From positions 1,054,001 to 1,118,000 of the forward strand of contig OZ345369.1 of NCBI GenBank assembly GCA_977006965.1: 64,000 nucleotides of DNA, in the 5' to 3' direction. Position 1 is the stretch's first letter. The number at the start of each line of letters is the position of its first letter. This DNA comes from Phymatolithon calcareum (lineage: Eukaryota; Rhodophyta; Florideophyceae; Hapalidiales). Position numbers and translations under genes: made by a program. The notes beneath the pieces were generated by a model. That model saw nothing but the letters and a program-made list of their open reading frames with translations. It was not told where the DNA came from and did not search any database. This document shows, piece after piece, positions 40,046-52,003 of the stretch.

Positions 40046-42658
40046 ATGGATGTCGTCGCTACACCTGCCGGCGACGGCGATGATGGCGATGGTGTGCCGA
40101 AGAAGAAACGGCGCACCATCGCCGCGAACAACGATCTGCAAGAATTTGCGTCGATACGCAATATTCCGAAGGCAAACAGAAGGTTAAGGGCGATGACTAT
40201 AACGTCCTCCGCGGACGCATGCATTCGGTCCGATATGCAGAACCGCGAGAAGATACTTGCCGCCATGGACGAGCATGCCAAAACGCTCGGTACTCTCCGG
40301 CATATCGTCTCCGTGTACCTCAATGTCCTCGCGGACGACAAGCCTGCTGACATTTCGCACGAACTGGTGTTTGAAAATTGGTTTATATCAACGCTGTTTC
40401 TGCGTTTCGCCAACCGAGGCGTACGCGCTGACGCCGAAAGAAGATGGAAAAAAACGGACGTGGAACCTGTGCGACTTCATTTCCAGCGATACGTGCAGGA
40501 GAACCCAGTGCAGCAGTCGGCCATCGACTCCCTTTCGCACTTTCCGCAGCGATGCGTCTCCACCTCGCTGTCCACGCAAATGCTAACGGCCATGAAGAGG
40601 CATCTCTCCGAAGAATTTAGCCGTCGATCACTTTTACATTTAAAGTGCCTCTTGGCGCAAAGGCTTCACCACCTGGCGGTCAATTGGGACACTTTCCAAA
40701 AGGACATACAAAACGCCAGCAAAGTGGTTTTTGAATGCTGTACGACCTCGGATGACGATCGCCCGGTCGAATTAATTACAAAATTTTGTGATCCTGAACG
40801 TCTGAAACAGTGGCCGGAACCGCATAACCGTCTCGAAAACTGGCCGGAACCGCATAAGCGTCTCGAAAACTGGCCGGAACCGCTGCTCGACGTCGTCCAA
40901 GAATACCGACAAGAATTCAGCCCAATGCGCACACCGCCGAAAAAGCGCAACACCACGACGCCACCGGAAGAGTTCGACAACTTCCAGTACCAGCAGAAGA
41001 GCAATTTTTCTTGCATGTTACGACTGACGCACATGTTCAGGGAACGCGATGCTGCGATTTTGGAAAACAAACGCCAAGTCTTGGAGTACGTCAACAGTCG
41101 ACAACCGATTGTTAAGCTCTCGTCGTCCAAGGAGGGCTATAAAGCTCAGATGCCTCGGAATGCCATACTTCTACGTCCAAAGTGGTTGGATAATGACGCT
41201 CCTTTCAATCCTGACGACGGACACCGACTCGTGAAAATGGTCAAGCTGTGCAGGGAGGCACTTCTCGGCAGCCGAACATTCCCCGGCTTTGATATGGTTC
41301 CGCCGTCATTTCACCTGCTCCCCAAGTTCACTTTGACCAGGGCTTTCGTGCAGTACGACCGCGAGTCACTCATCACGTTGCACAACAGTGTTGGGGTTCC
41401 TCATCTTCCTCGGAATTCCAGAATTTGGTGGACCTCTTGTTTCAGCTTCCATACGAAGGAAACAGTGCGACGGAATATTGATGTTCCACGGAAGACCTCG
41501 GGCAAATCACGAAAGAACCGCCGGAAAGTGCTCAAACTTTCACGCCGACTGCGGAAGGGCATACCTGTGCTCTCGTCGAGTGCCTGGACGCTCAACAAAC
41601 GGGCGTACGAGAAGATAAAACGGGACCCTTCGATGCCCATACCGTGGCTAGTGAACTCCATAACCACGGACGGCCTTCAGGTGAAGGTCGTCTTGGCCAC
41701 AATAGAAGACACGCGGGCAAGCCGAGTACCCACCGGTCTTGACGTGCTCGACAAGAAAGGCTACCGAGAGATCTCCGGCGCGTACGACGTCAAAAAGCAT
41801 ACGAAGGGTGTGTTCAAGGGCGCGAAACCGGTTCCCCGAGATCTAAGGGGCGAAATCATCGCTATCGGTCTCGACCCCGGTCTGGTCGAAGTGGCCACGA
41901 CGGCAAGAGCAACAATGAACTTTCCAGCTCGCGACTTCAAGTCGTCGGCATTCGCGCAGTTTGGTACCAGCTTTCCGACGAAGAAGTTCCGTCGTGAGAA
42001 CTTATCTATCAATGCGCAGAATTTTGAAGCGACCAGGCGACAAAACGACCCTGCGTACCGAGCTGCCGTGCAGCGATTTAGCGAGGTGACGCTGAAGGAG
42101 GCCGGAAAAGCGCGAGCGTACGCCACGGTCGTTCACGAGACTTTGCCCATCATGATGGAGGAACTTCTAAGTCCCCTGCGGCGACAGAAGCGGTTTGCGC
42201 GTTTCCGTGCCGGGCAAAGAGCGATGCATCACCTTGCATCCTCGTTATTGTTCGACGAGGAACAAATAGAGCTGCGGCGGTTGAAGGGCCAAGAGAAGAA
42301 GCAGAAGAAGAAGGAGCTGTACGGTCGTCCCCGGGTCGTTTTCTTCGGCAATGCTGAGTACAGGTTTGGGAAAAGCGGGCCCACTCCAAGGAAGAAGCTG
42401 ATTCGGGCTTTGGCGAAGATGTGCCCTGTGGTTCTGACGGACGAGTTCCGGACGTCTGCACGTTGTCATGGATGTGGGATGCCTATGCAAAAGGGCAAAG
42501 GTTTTCGTGTGCTACACTGTCCAAACAGTGCACCGGGCGAGAACTCCTGCAGCGTGGGCGACATTGACAGGGACGTGAACGCCGCGCGCAACATAGGAAC
42601 ATGTGGTGTCCACATGCTTTTAGGAAAAGAGCGTCCGGAGTATCTGTCTAGGTCGTAG
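40046..42658 (+). CDS. Fanzor RNA-guided nuclease (TnpB homologue), intact
   Basis: 870 aa, no introns. N-terminal nuclear signal PKKKRR at 18-23. Long helical recognition part (50-500) with basic clusters (KSRKNRRKVLKLSRRLRKG, about 488-506). RuvC-I IAIGLDPG with Asp610; FFGNAE with Glu771, the probable RuvC-II acid in the rearranged Fanzor position; DRDVNAARN with Asp843 as RuvC-III. Zinc ribbon C807/C810/C825/C835 between the last two. Fanzors use an omega RNA from the end of their element to cut matching DNA. Length and layout fit the larger, transposon-linked Fanzor1 group. A 30-bp in-frame duplication gives an extra WPEPHKRLEN (about 256-276) absent from copy 1. All catalytic residues are present, so activity is plausible. 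Confidence 0.92.
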   Translation: MDVVATPAGDGDDGDGVPKKKRRTIAANNDLQEFASIRNIPKANRRLRAMTITSSADACIRSDMQNREKILAAMDEHAKTLGTLRHIVSVYLNVLADDKPADISHELVFENWFISTLFLRFANRGVRADAERRWKKTDVEPVRLHFQRYVQENPVQQSAIDSLSHFPQRCVSTSLSTQMLTAMKRHLSEEFSRRSLLHLKCLLAQRLHHLAVNWDTFQKDIQNASKVVFECCTTSDDDRPVELITKFCDPERLKQWPEPHNRLENWPEPHKRLENWPEPLLDVVQEYRQEFSPMRTPPKKRNTTTPPEEFDNFQYQQKSNFSCMLRLTHMFRERDAAILENKRQVLEYVNSRQPIVKLSSSKEGYKAQMPRNAILLRPKWLDNDAPFNPDDGHRLVKMVKLCREALLGSRTFPGFDMVPPSFHLLPKFTLTRAFVQYDRESLITLHNSVGVPHLPRNSRIWWTSCFSFHTKETVRRNIDVPRKTSGKSRKNRRKVLKLSRRLRKGIPVLSSSAWTLNKRAYEKIKRDPSMPIPWLVNSITTDGLQVKVVLATIEDTRASRVPTGLDVLDKKGYREISGAYDVKKHTKGVFKGAKPVPRDLRGEIIAIGLDPGLVEVATTARATMNFPARDFKSSAFAQFGTSFPTKKFRRENLSINAQNFEATRRQNDPAYRAAVQRFSEVTLKEAGKARAYATVVHETLPIMMEELLSPLRRQKRFARFRAGQRAMHHLASSLLFDEEQIELRRLKGQEKKQKKKELYGRPRVVFFGNAEYRFGKSGPTPRKKLIRALAKMCPVVLTDEFRTSARCHGCGMPMQKGKGFRVLHCPNSAPGENSCSVGDIDRDVNAARNIGTCGVHMLLGKERPEYLSRS

Positions 42659-42800
42659 TCGTCCCACTATTTTTCTGTTTATTAGCTGGCATGCATAAGT
42701 ATGTCTAGTGCCTCTACCGTGTTCATACGGGTTGCTCTTAACTCTTGTTTACAAGGGGAGCAATACTGTTGCCTTTAGAGGGCAATAAACAGCTGTTGAT
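42659..42800 (+). ncRNA. Candidate Fanzor omega RNA scaffold, copy 2
   Basis: From the Fanzor stop to the unit end. Four hairpins can be drawn in order. GGCATGC/GTATGTC has loop ATAA. ACCGT/ACGGGT has one bulge. TTGCTC/GAGCAA encloses CTTG-TTTA-CAAG. TTGCC/GGCAA lies 14 bases from the end. In TnpB and Fanzor systems the scaffold is the 3' end of the element and the guide is the adjacent flanking DNA, here starting GGGTCGCTGC. Sequence and structure are kept in copy 1 although its protein is broken. Transcription is inferred, not seen. Confidence 0.6.
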
Positions 42801-43665
42801 GGGTCGCTGCTCAATTCATGATGGATATCTCGTACGAGAATATAAATTCAGGGAATGTGATCAGCAGTAACGACATTTGCCTGTATTAAGTCTTCCGGCC
42901 TCCACCATGCAAGAAAATATATTTTATTATTAAGATTACATGGGGAGCTCTCTAGCTGTGCGCCAAAGGGTCCCGTTGCGAATATCAGGGAATACCAGGG
43001 ACTCCTAACATAAAAGTTGAAAGTTCGGGACGGGAGGAGCGACAGGATAATTGAATTGCGATGAAATCTGTCTGAGGAGATGGGGAGATTCTCTTGCAAC
43101 ACTTTTTTTTCACTTGGCAAAATGTCGACGGGACGCAAAAGACACTGAATGCATTGAATAAAGAATGATCTAGTAGTGACCGCAATTTTGCCCGCAGCAA
43201 AAATTAAACTTTGGTCTACCTGTTTTCGTGCCAGTCTGTTATGTACAATGTGTTCCGCATTGCTTCATTTGCAAATCCATGAGGATCATGAGTGGGATGT
43301 TTCGTTTCTAGCCAAGAATCTGCAATCTTGAAACACACGGCCTCCCGCTCATAGTATACCCCGGATCTACCATCTCGATCACGGGCTGTGCATAGAAGGT
43401 GGGCAGGACAAGAAAGAAAGATGATATTTTTATTATAGTGTTACCAACGCATCTTGATCAGAACAAGAGAAGATCCCTGGTGAACACGATATGAACATTT
43501 TCATATAGAAGAAAATTCGAGCATTTGTAGAATCCTGTTCCACAAATTCTTCAGTGCTGCCTTTGAAGTACAGTGCACAACAAAGCTCTTTGATTCTACT
43601 GCGCTCATATTACCATCGTTTTCTTGCAATAGAGTTTTACAGATGTTTTCAAGGAGTTTCACGCT
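42801..43665. other. Intergenic, duplicated block
   Basis: Aligns to the inverse of about 400-1178. No gene. Contains the right flank of the Fanzor unit and the trailer of the SDR gene. Confidence 0.5.
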
Positions 43666-44691
43666 TCATGACAAACCAAATCTCTTGATCATCGCACTTT
43701 CGAACAGCTCGTCAGTGAGATCCTTCTTCATTTGCAACATGGCCTTGGCGTCCGTTCCTGCGATATACCGCACTGTGTCTTTTCCATCTGTTACGGCATC
43801 CCAGATTACATCCAAAATGTCATCAGTGTTTGAAAATGATTCTGCTTTGTTTTTCATCACCTTCTCCCAATTCTTCAGCATGTCATCATAAGGAGGACCT
43901 GTGTCTGTCTTCTCCACCCCGCGCGAGAAAAAATCTGTTTTCACACCACCAGGTTCCAGGATTTTGACGCGGATACCAAGCGGAGAAAGCTCCATGTTTA
44001 TAGTTTCCGAAATTCCCTCAATCGCAAACTTCGTGCCCTGATACAGCGACATGAAAGGCAATGGGCACAACCCCAGGACAGAGCTGACGTTGATGATGAG
44101 CCCTTTCTGCCTCTCTCGAAAGTGAGGAAGTACAGCCTGCAAAGTGTAAATCGGCCCGAATGTGTTGACGGCAAACTGGTGTTCGATTTGGTCTTTTGTT
44201 GCAAACTCGATTGGCCCTACCAATCCATATCCAGCATTGTTCACAAGGACATCTAATCCGCCAAAGGTGTCAATTGTCGACTTAACCGCAGTCTTGATTG
44301 AAGAAATGTCGGTGACGTCGAGACGCAGAACAAGCACGTTACCCTTTTTCGATAGAATTTTTCCGGCATCACAGTTGGGGTTGCGCATTGTGGCAGCCAC
44401 TTTCCATCCTTGAGAGGAAAACCGCTCAACAGCAGCAAAGCCGATGCCGCTTGAGCAACCGGTGATCAACACAGCTTGTGCCACTTCAGCAGTTTTCATC
44501 ACAAGCGCCTTTGCGTCACTTAAGATTTCGGCCTCTTCCGATGTCATAGATTCCTCCATCTCGCTTGAGTTTTCTAGCTCTTGGAATGTCGCAGATTCTG
44601 CAGTTTCACTTGATCCTGCATTCCCTTGGGACGCCCCGTCATTGAGCTTGCGCCGTCTCCGGTTATCGTGGTATCTTTCGAGCGATGACAT
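43666..44691 (-). CDS. Short-chain dehydrogenase/reductase (classical SDR)
   Basis: 341 aa, single exon. Cofactor motif TGCSSGIG at 77-84, NNAG at 151-154, Ser203/204, Tyr217 and Lys221 (YQGTK) of the catalytic set. The 70-residue N-terminal extension is Ser/Glu-rich and unlike any SDR; a start at Met66 (MKTAEVAQA) is possible and would give a normal-sized enzyme. The AT-MRNP stretch after strand 2 suggests NADP use, and the closest general type is the retinol/17-beta-hydroxysteroid dehydrogenase-like group, but the substrate is unknown. The first 28 bp overlap, in another frame, the end of the neighbouring gene 44663-45484. A partial paralogue is at 1-297. Confidence 0.87.
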   Translation of the reverse strand: MSSLERYHDNRRRRKLNDGASQGNAGSSETAESATFQELENSSEMEESMTSEEAEILSDAKALVMKTAEVAQAVLITGCSSGIGFAAVERFSSQGWKVAATMRNPNCDAGKILSKKGNVLVLRLDVTDISSIKTAVKSTIDTFGGLDVLVNNAGYGLVGPIEFATKDQIEHQFAVNTFGPIYTLQAVLPHFRERQKGLIINVSSVLGLCPLPFMSLYQGTKFAIEGISETINMELSPLGIRVKILEPGGVKTDFFSRGVEKTDTGPPYDDMLKNWEKVMKNKAESFSNTDDILDVIWDAVTDGKDTVRYIAGTDAKAMLQMKKDLTDELFESAMIKRFGLS

Positions 44692-45484
44692 GGCAGCTTA
44701 AATAAGGGCGGATGAGAGCGATTGCACACCCTGCAAAAATGGATGCACTAACTGAAACTAAACTAATCGTAGGTTGAGTGTTAGTCTGTTTCTGTGACTT
44801 ATCCGTTTGGGTCCACTTGGAAGAGTCGTTCACAATAATGTATTGACAGTGCCGGTGTCTAGATTGCAGAGAGCCGTTAGTGTCCTCATTACAGTTGTCT
44901 TCTGAGCTTGCGACTTCTGTCGATATAAATAAAGCTATCCAGTCGATGTCTTTTCTTGGTGAGAGCACAATTTGAATGCCGGCACCAGGGGGAAGGGACG
45001 AACGTAATGCCGCCAACACTGGGGATTATAATCCTACTCTGCAACCCCTTTCGCACCCACTAACAAAATAAACTTAAACATTTGGAGAATTGTAAATCAA
45101 AAATGTCCAGAATAGCAGATATATACGAAGGAGGTGCTGGAAGGGTGAAGCTTGCAGTCTGTCCAGTTTAAATTAATCAGCCTGTGCACGGATACCACTG
45201 AGGCTTCCATATTGCCAATAGGCCAGGAAAGTGCGGACAAGTAGTTTTCGACCGGTCGGACTCGAAAGTGCCATGCGAGTCGTCAGAAGTTCTATTAGCT
45301 CTCCCCGAAAACCCGACCCAAGCCTGAAATCGTGCCCTATTGCTACAATTTTGATCGGTCTATGGTTATATGCATCTACAGCAGTGAGGCGGACTTCTTT
45401 TGTTCGAAGATACAGTATCCATATTGGAGCGAACGATCCATCTTTAAACTGTAAACGCAATAGACCGGAATATGACGAAATCAT
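44663..45484 (-). CDS. Unknown two-exon protein with C-terminal membrane helix
   Basis: Exons 45484-45196 and 45018-44663; 177-bp intron GTATCC...CCCCAG; 214 aa with the reading frame kept (645 nt). The N-terminal half is a compact, mixed strand-helix domain (FAPIWILYLRTKEVRLTAVD, HRPIKIVAIGHDF). It is followed by a Thr/Gln/Lys-rich linker and a hydrophobic helix near the end (SLVSVSASIFAGCAIALI), as in a tail-anchored protein. No family recognised. Its stop lies inside the start of the SDR gene on the same strand, so either the genes overlap or the SDR begins at Met66. Confidence 0.55.
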
Positions 45485-47756
45485 ATTGCGATTTCACTGC
45501 GGAATAGAATCCGGGATTGACGCGGCTTATATCGACGGGACGACCTGCTCAAACTGGTACCAATAGTGATCTCAGGAGCATTTATAGACAGCTATCCAGA
45601 CATGAGACTTAATAAATTGCGCGTTTTCATTCATTTTGCTTAGTGCCCCATGTGTGAATGTTAGCCCAATTAGAAGATATATTCCGTTTTGCTCTATGTT
45701 GTCAATCTGAAGAAGCAGGGTATCGCGTGCTGGTTATTTCAAATTATTCTTGATATTACAAGAGTGTGGTAATAGCCGAAATGCCTCAATGAACTATCAA
45801 ATGTTGTCCACATTCTACACCTTCCGTTCAGAGTGTATATCGAGCCTCGGGAGAATACGAAAGTTTTTATGACTACACCACAATGCATTCTAGTAGGGAA
45901 TGAATCTTGAAGAAGATAATTACCCCTGTATGTACCACACCCTTTATTGCAAAACGGTAAGAAACACGGCAGAAGAATAAATAGTTTCCTAAGTCTCCCG
46001 CGCTCAGCGTCATAGTCCCGACGAAGGGCAACTTACTTTTCAACAATGTCGTCGCTCAGCAATTATTCATGTTGGTCTTGTGCCAGAGTATGCGGCCACA
46101 AGACGGCAGAAAACTGCTGTACCATGGGCCATTTGGCCTTCTAAATCCTTTCGCTTCTCATTTTCTGCAGTTGTCACGAGCTCTAGATGCAGCATTATTC
46201 CACTTCTTCCACATGCCAAGTCCTGTATCTCTCAAACGTTCTCCGGCTTACGGTCAATAGAAATGTACTGAGGCAACCCCCCTTCAAGCCAATGACCTCC
46301 GCTGCCATACCAACAAGATATGGACGCAAATGAGGTCCGACAGAGACAAAGTGCGCTTTCGGTTCTAATTTTTGGCATCGACGTCCCCCAATCAGACATA
46401 GAACTTGTCGCTCGTACCATGGCACCCCTTGAGAAATAGCTTTGGGTTCGCAGTCGGGTGCGATGACATCAAGTTCCTCTTGCGACGCCTGGTCCCAAGA
46501 GCCTTTCAAGGCGTAGGCGAGAGAGTTTGTAATAGGGCATTCATAGCTTCTGGCAGTTTCACAGAAGCTTGAGTGCCCCTCTGGGGAGCTTCTGGTTGCG
46601 ACTGTAGACAATAAACTGACCTTTGGCGAAGAAGATTGGCAACCACTTTATAAGCCGGACTTGGTGGTACAGGGTTTTGCGAGCTAGGACTCGATACGAG
46701 CATTCGAGAGCAAGGAGCGCCTTTGTACAGCCTTTCCTACCTTGACGTTAACAATCATGAGTGTCTTCATCTTAGTCTTCTCGGTCGGTTGATGAACTAG
46801 GACTCATTTCACGCGAAGTGACGTGCCTGCGCGAACATTGATTTCATCCAAGAGTACCTCCAGAACCGTTCCGCTCACATTTTTTGACTTGGAAAAGGCT
46901 CTCTATAGTCTGCAACACTCTGCAAGACTGGTCACCAATGTTGCCTTAGTGTGTACTGATGCACTGACCACTCGGCGCGGGTCTTTTTCCCGTGGCATGG
47001 CACATCCGCTTCTTCTGCGTGAATGGCATATTTACGTTCCTACCTCCGAACGACGCGCTTTTAAATTAGTAGTTGGGATACTCCTCACCCTGAACACAAG
47101 CCCGCCTTTCCATATATGGCGTGACCGATCTGTTCCGCGTTCATTTTACAAACTTTTTTGAGGGGCGATTTAAAAATCGCTCCTCACTTGTGGTAGTCCG
47201 TAAACTAAACACTAGTAGGCGCAGATGCTCTGCAATACTATGTCATTAGTAATCGATTTGGGCCTTTGTTAGCTAAATGGACTTTGACTCTTTCCATTGC
47301 TGTTCAAATGGTGCAAAAATGAATTTCGGAATAATTCGCAGCACGAAATAGAAAATGACCACTGCAGTGGTCATTTACATTTCACAGTAGGGATATGAAG
47401 CGGTAGCTTTACCCAGTTCGCATTGATCTGAGCTGTTTTTGGGGGGCATCCTCCACATAAATAGCCACCACAGTTTGCCGCCTGGCTCGTATAGGCCATG
47501 ATGCAATAGATTGAAAATCTAACGCCCGCCCATTGCCGTAAACTTAGATGCGTCAACAGCAATGGCCATGTCATTAGAGACAACGTCCAAAATGTCTTCC
47601 CTCTTCCCTGAGAGCACGCTGTAATTGGAGGACACCCTCATTTCGGTTTTGGATTTGTACGTGTGATGCCCTCATGGAGAGGATGTACGTGAATCGATGC
47701 ATCAGAAAATTTTTAAAATGAATCGTGAAGAGATAATTCGGGTAACTGACATACAA
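45485..47756. other. Region with only doubtful open frames
   Basis: Longest frames are 46195-46611 (minus, 138 codons) and 46823-47161 (plus, 112 codons). The first reads partly like protein (SWDQASQEELDVIAPDCEP, AHFVSVGPHLRPYLVGM). Its upstream neighbour frame (MLVSSPSSQNPVPPSPAYKVV, 46506-46703) overlaps it. Possibly one gene with an unseen intron or shift; nothing recognised. Confidence 0.3.
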
Positions 47757-48459
47757 CTAAAATGGTCGGAGAAAAATGATTACGAGACCGAGCACTGACG
47801 CTACTATAATTAGAACAGCAATCATGATAACACCAATACGGTCAGGGCTGTACTTTCGAGTAATCTCGCTGGACGTTTCTATCATTCTAAGTACGAGTCT
47901 GTATCTGAGAATCCCATAGAGGAACGCGACCGTAGCGGAGACGGCCAGATAGAGTGAAACTGCAGTTATAACAGGGGTGCTGCGGAAATTGGGTCCGAGG
48001 CCAAGAGTTGCTATAGAGAAACCCAGTAGTGAAGTACCAACTCTTGTCCAGGAATGGTAAGTTCTGGTGTTTCCAACTCTGAACATGTTAGACCATATTG
48101 GTGGACAAAAGTCGTATTGGGAATGAAGATGTTCCTAACCTCGTATTCGACAGATGGTCCAAAATTCTCCCATGTTCGGGCAATCGATCAGTTTGTGGCA
48201 ACTTTTGTCCTGCCATAAGTTCATTAATGGCCCTAAGAATTCTTCTTCGATGGCGAAGATGAACCACTGTCAAATCATTGCGAAGTTCTTCCGATGAAAG
48301 AGTAAGTAGAACTTCGCCGTCTATTTCGTTTTCGACGAATTTTTCTACGTATTCAGAGAATCCAAGAGCTGCAAGCCAATCTGCAACATCTGCAATAGAG
48401 TGAACATCTGCGACACCCACGTTCATAAAAAGTGCCGTCTTCGACTCCGAAACGCTCAT
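47757..48459 (-). CDS. SAM-DUF202 membrane protein 2 (two exons)
   Basis: Exons 48459-48140 and 48078-47757; 61-bp intron GTTAGG...GTTCAG; 213 aa. SAM domain at about residues 20-90 (VADWLAALGFSEYVEKF, EVLLTLSSEELRNDLTVVHLRHR). Then LPEHGRILDHLSNTR, and the DUF202 part created by the splice (YHSWTRVGTSLLGFSIATLGL) with three helices ending in IIFLRPF. Very similar to the gene at 49142 next to it and less so to 36945. Intron position is shared with 49142. Role unknown; DUF202 proteins include yeast Vtc1-like vacuolar polyphosphate/transport subunits. Confidence 0.78.
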
Positions 48460-48560
48460 TGACGTTTGAGCTTAGCATCTCAATTTCATGAAGTAAAGAT
48501 GGCTGCTTAAGTTCCTTCTGCACGAATAGCGTTGAAAATCGACTGTTCGTTCAATGGCAC

Positions 48561-48880
48561 GAAAGGAAAGCAAATGACACTAAATCCGGACCAGAATATT
48601 TTAGATAATCCCCCTGCAAAGAAAATTTTAATTTAAAATTGTAATGATAACATTTAATTTGCTTTGCATTCCGCTCGGTGCTTTCCAAGACAACCATGAT
48701 GGTTACCCTTGAGAAAGTTCTCATTGTATCTCTACGGGTCTCTCCCTACCGTTTTGCCACGCACTCTTGCGATGAATTACCGTCAAGAGGCAGCTGACCA
48801 GAAAAAGCAAACGACACTAAATCTGTGCCAGAATATTTTGGATTACATTGAATTTACTTCACAGTCCACTCGGTGCCATC
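48561..48880 (+). repeat. Imperfect direct duplication, unit about 135 bp
   Basis: AAATGACACTAAATC...CCAGAATATTTT at 48561-48612 recurs as AACGACACTAAATC...CCAGAATATTTT at about 48801-48848. Each is followed after a short gap by a CTCGGTGC motif (48677 and 48870). It lies between the two SAM-DUF202 genes, upstream of the first. Confidence 0.55.
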
Positions 48881-49141
48881 CGAAACATCTTCAACATCTT
48901 CGTTGTCTGTGTTCGCTGTACTACGTCTTTCTATTCTTTATCTGCATACTGCATTTCCCCCTCTATTGTCTCCGCAACTGTCCACATTGCATACATTCAC
49001 TGTCCTCCGTCCCATCTACGCCTTTCGATACGTAGCTCAATTTCTCCGAGCTCGGCTGGAGCGATGTGAGGGCATGCGAATGCCACTCATTGTTTTCATT
49101 GAACAGTCTTTGGTGCGTTGATTCCTCTTTTGAACAGTGCT

Positions 49142-49997
49142 CTATAGAGCTGAAACTGATTGAAGTAAAATGAGTACAAAACCAAACGCAGACGAAAGTA
49201 AAACCAGAACAGCAATCATTGTTACGCCAACGCGGTCAGGACTGTACTTGATGGTATGTGTACCCGAATTTTCTATCATCTCTTGCACCAGGATGTATCT
49301 GAATATTCCATAGAGCAAGGTTGCAATGGAACTGATGTTCAGATATACAGAAAAGGCAGTGATAAAAGCCGCGCCGCGGAAATTCGGTGAAAGCTGCAGA
49401 ATTAAAAGGGAGAAGGCTAGTAATTGAGTCCCCACTCTTAACCAAAAGTGGTAAGTTCTAATGTAGACAATGTCGCAGAGAGCAATGGGAAGTTAGTTTA
49501 AAATGCTGAGCAGGAATGGGCCGGAATCCCCCCATCTGCAGTTATGTAAGCACACCCTACCTGGTGTTTGAATGATGATCCAGAATTCTCCCATGCTCTG
49601 GAAGTGGTTCGGCATTTGGTTTCCTTAATTTTGAAGAAAGTCCATGAATGCCGTCAAGAATTCTTCTTCGATGGCTGAGTTTAACCACTGCCAAATCATC
49701 GCGCAATTCTTCCGAAGATAGTGTGAGTAATACTTCACCGTCTATTTCATTTTTGCTGAATTTTTCTGCATATTCTTGCAATCCCAGTATGCCAAGCCAC
49801 GCCAAAACATCTTCGACGGAGTGAACTTCGCCAACGGCATTCTGCTCAAAAGATATCCGATTTCCGAAGGAAACTCTCATTCCCTGGGCGAAAAGAATTT
49901 GCTTCGCTTCTTTACTTAGCGTTGTATTGAAAATCAGGATATTATATTCACGTTCTGAGTTCCGAGCATATAGGGACGGGCGCCGTGGTCGTCTCAT
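49142..49997 (-). CDS. SAM-DUF202 membrane protein 3 (two exons)
   Basis: Exons 49997-49561 and 49457-49142; 103-bp intron GTAGGG...CATTAG; 250 aa, or 211 aa if Met40 (MRVSFGNRIS) is the start. SAM domain with VEDVLAWLGILGLQEYAEKF and EVLLTLSSEELRDDLAVVKLSHR, then LPEHGRILDHHSNTR and DUF202 helices (YHFWLRVGTQLLAFSLLIL, AFITAFSVYLNISSIATLL, VTMIAVLVLLSSAFGFVLIL). Tandem paralogue of 47757-48459. The extra N-terminal 39 residues are basic (MRRPRRPSLYARNS) and could be a targeting signal. Confidence 0.78.
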
Positions 49998-50296
49998 GAG
50001 GGTTTCGCAAGGGAGTACCCTTCCAGTATTCCTTGGTTATGCATAGGAACCTGGGCAACATAATATTCCACACAAAATATCGAAAAATATCGAAAAAGTG
50101 ATCTTGAACCCTAAATGTAAATTAGAAAATTCTAACCTTTGCCAGGTGTTATCATAATTTTCCTTGCTTTGCATCGAAGCCAATTGGCGTAGTCTGCTCC
50201 GTGCTCAACAGGCTCGCCTCGAACACACGATCGACGCCTCAAGCACCGATCTGCCTCCCCGGGATCTGCTCGTCTCCCTCACCTTCCGATCCAAAA

Positions 50297-52003
<1,707 letters not shown>

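Larger units (their letters stand above)
37764..42800 (+). mobile_element. Fanzor-bearing mobile unit, copy 2 (5037 bp), intact nuclease
   Basis: Begins TTTACAAAAAGAGAACC, ends AAACAGCTGTTGAT. Almost identical to the inverse of 25871-30872. The paralogous block at 1170-1190 lacks it. Relative to that empty site there are also about 2 extra bases on the left and 24 on the right (GGGTCGCTGCTCAATTCATG...), so target DNA was altered or has diverged. No target duplication, as in TnpB-associated IS200/IS605 and IS607 elements. It lies between the SDR and SAM-DUF202 genes. Confidence 0.87.

Noticed and set aside
40666-41130. Antisense frames over Fanzor (also at 27536, 26540, 41761, 42150)
   Set aside because: Shadows of the Fanzor coding frame.
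25871-42800. Large inverted repeat as a plastid or viral inverted-repeat structure
   Set aside because: Arm ends coincide with mobile-unit ends, flanks are unrelated nuclear genes with introns, and an empty paralogous site exists.
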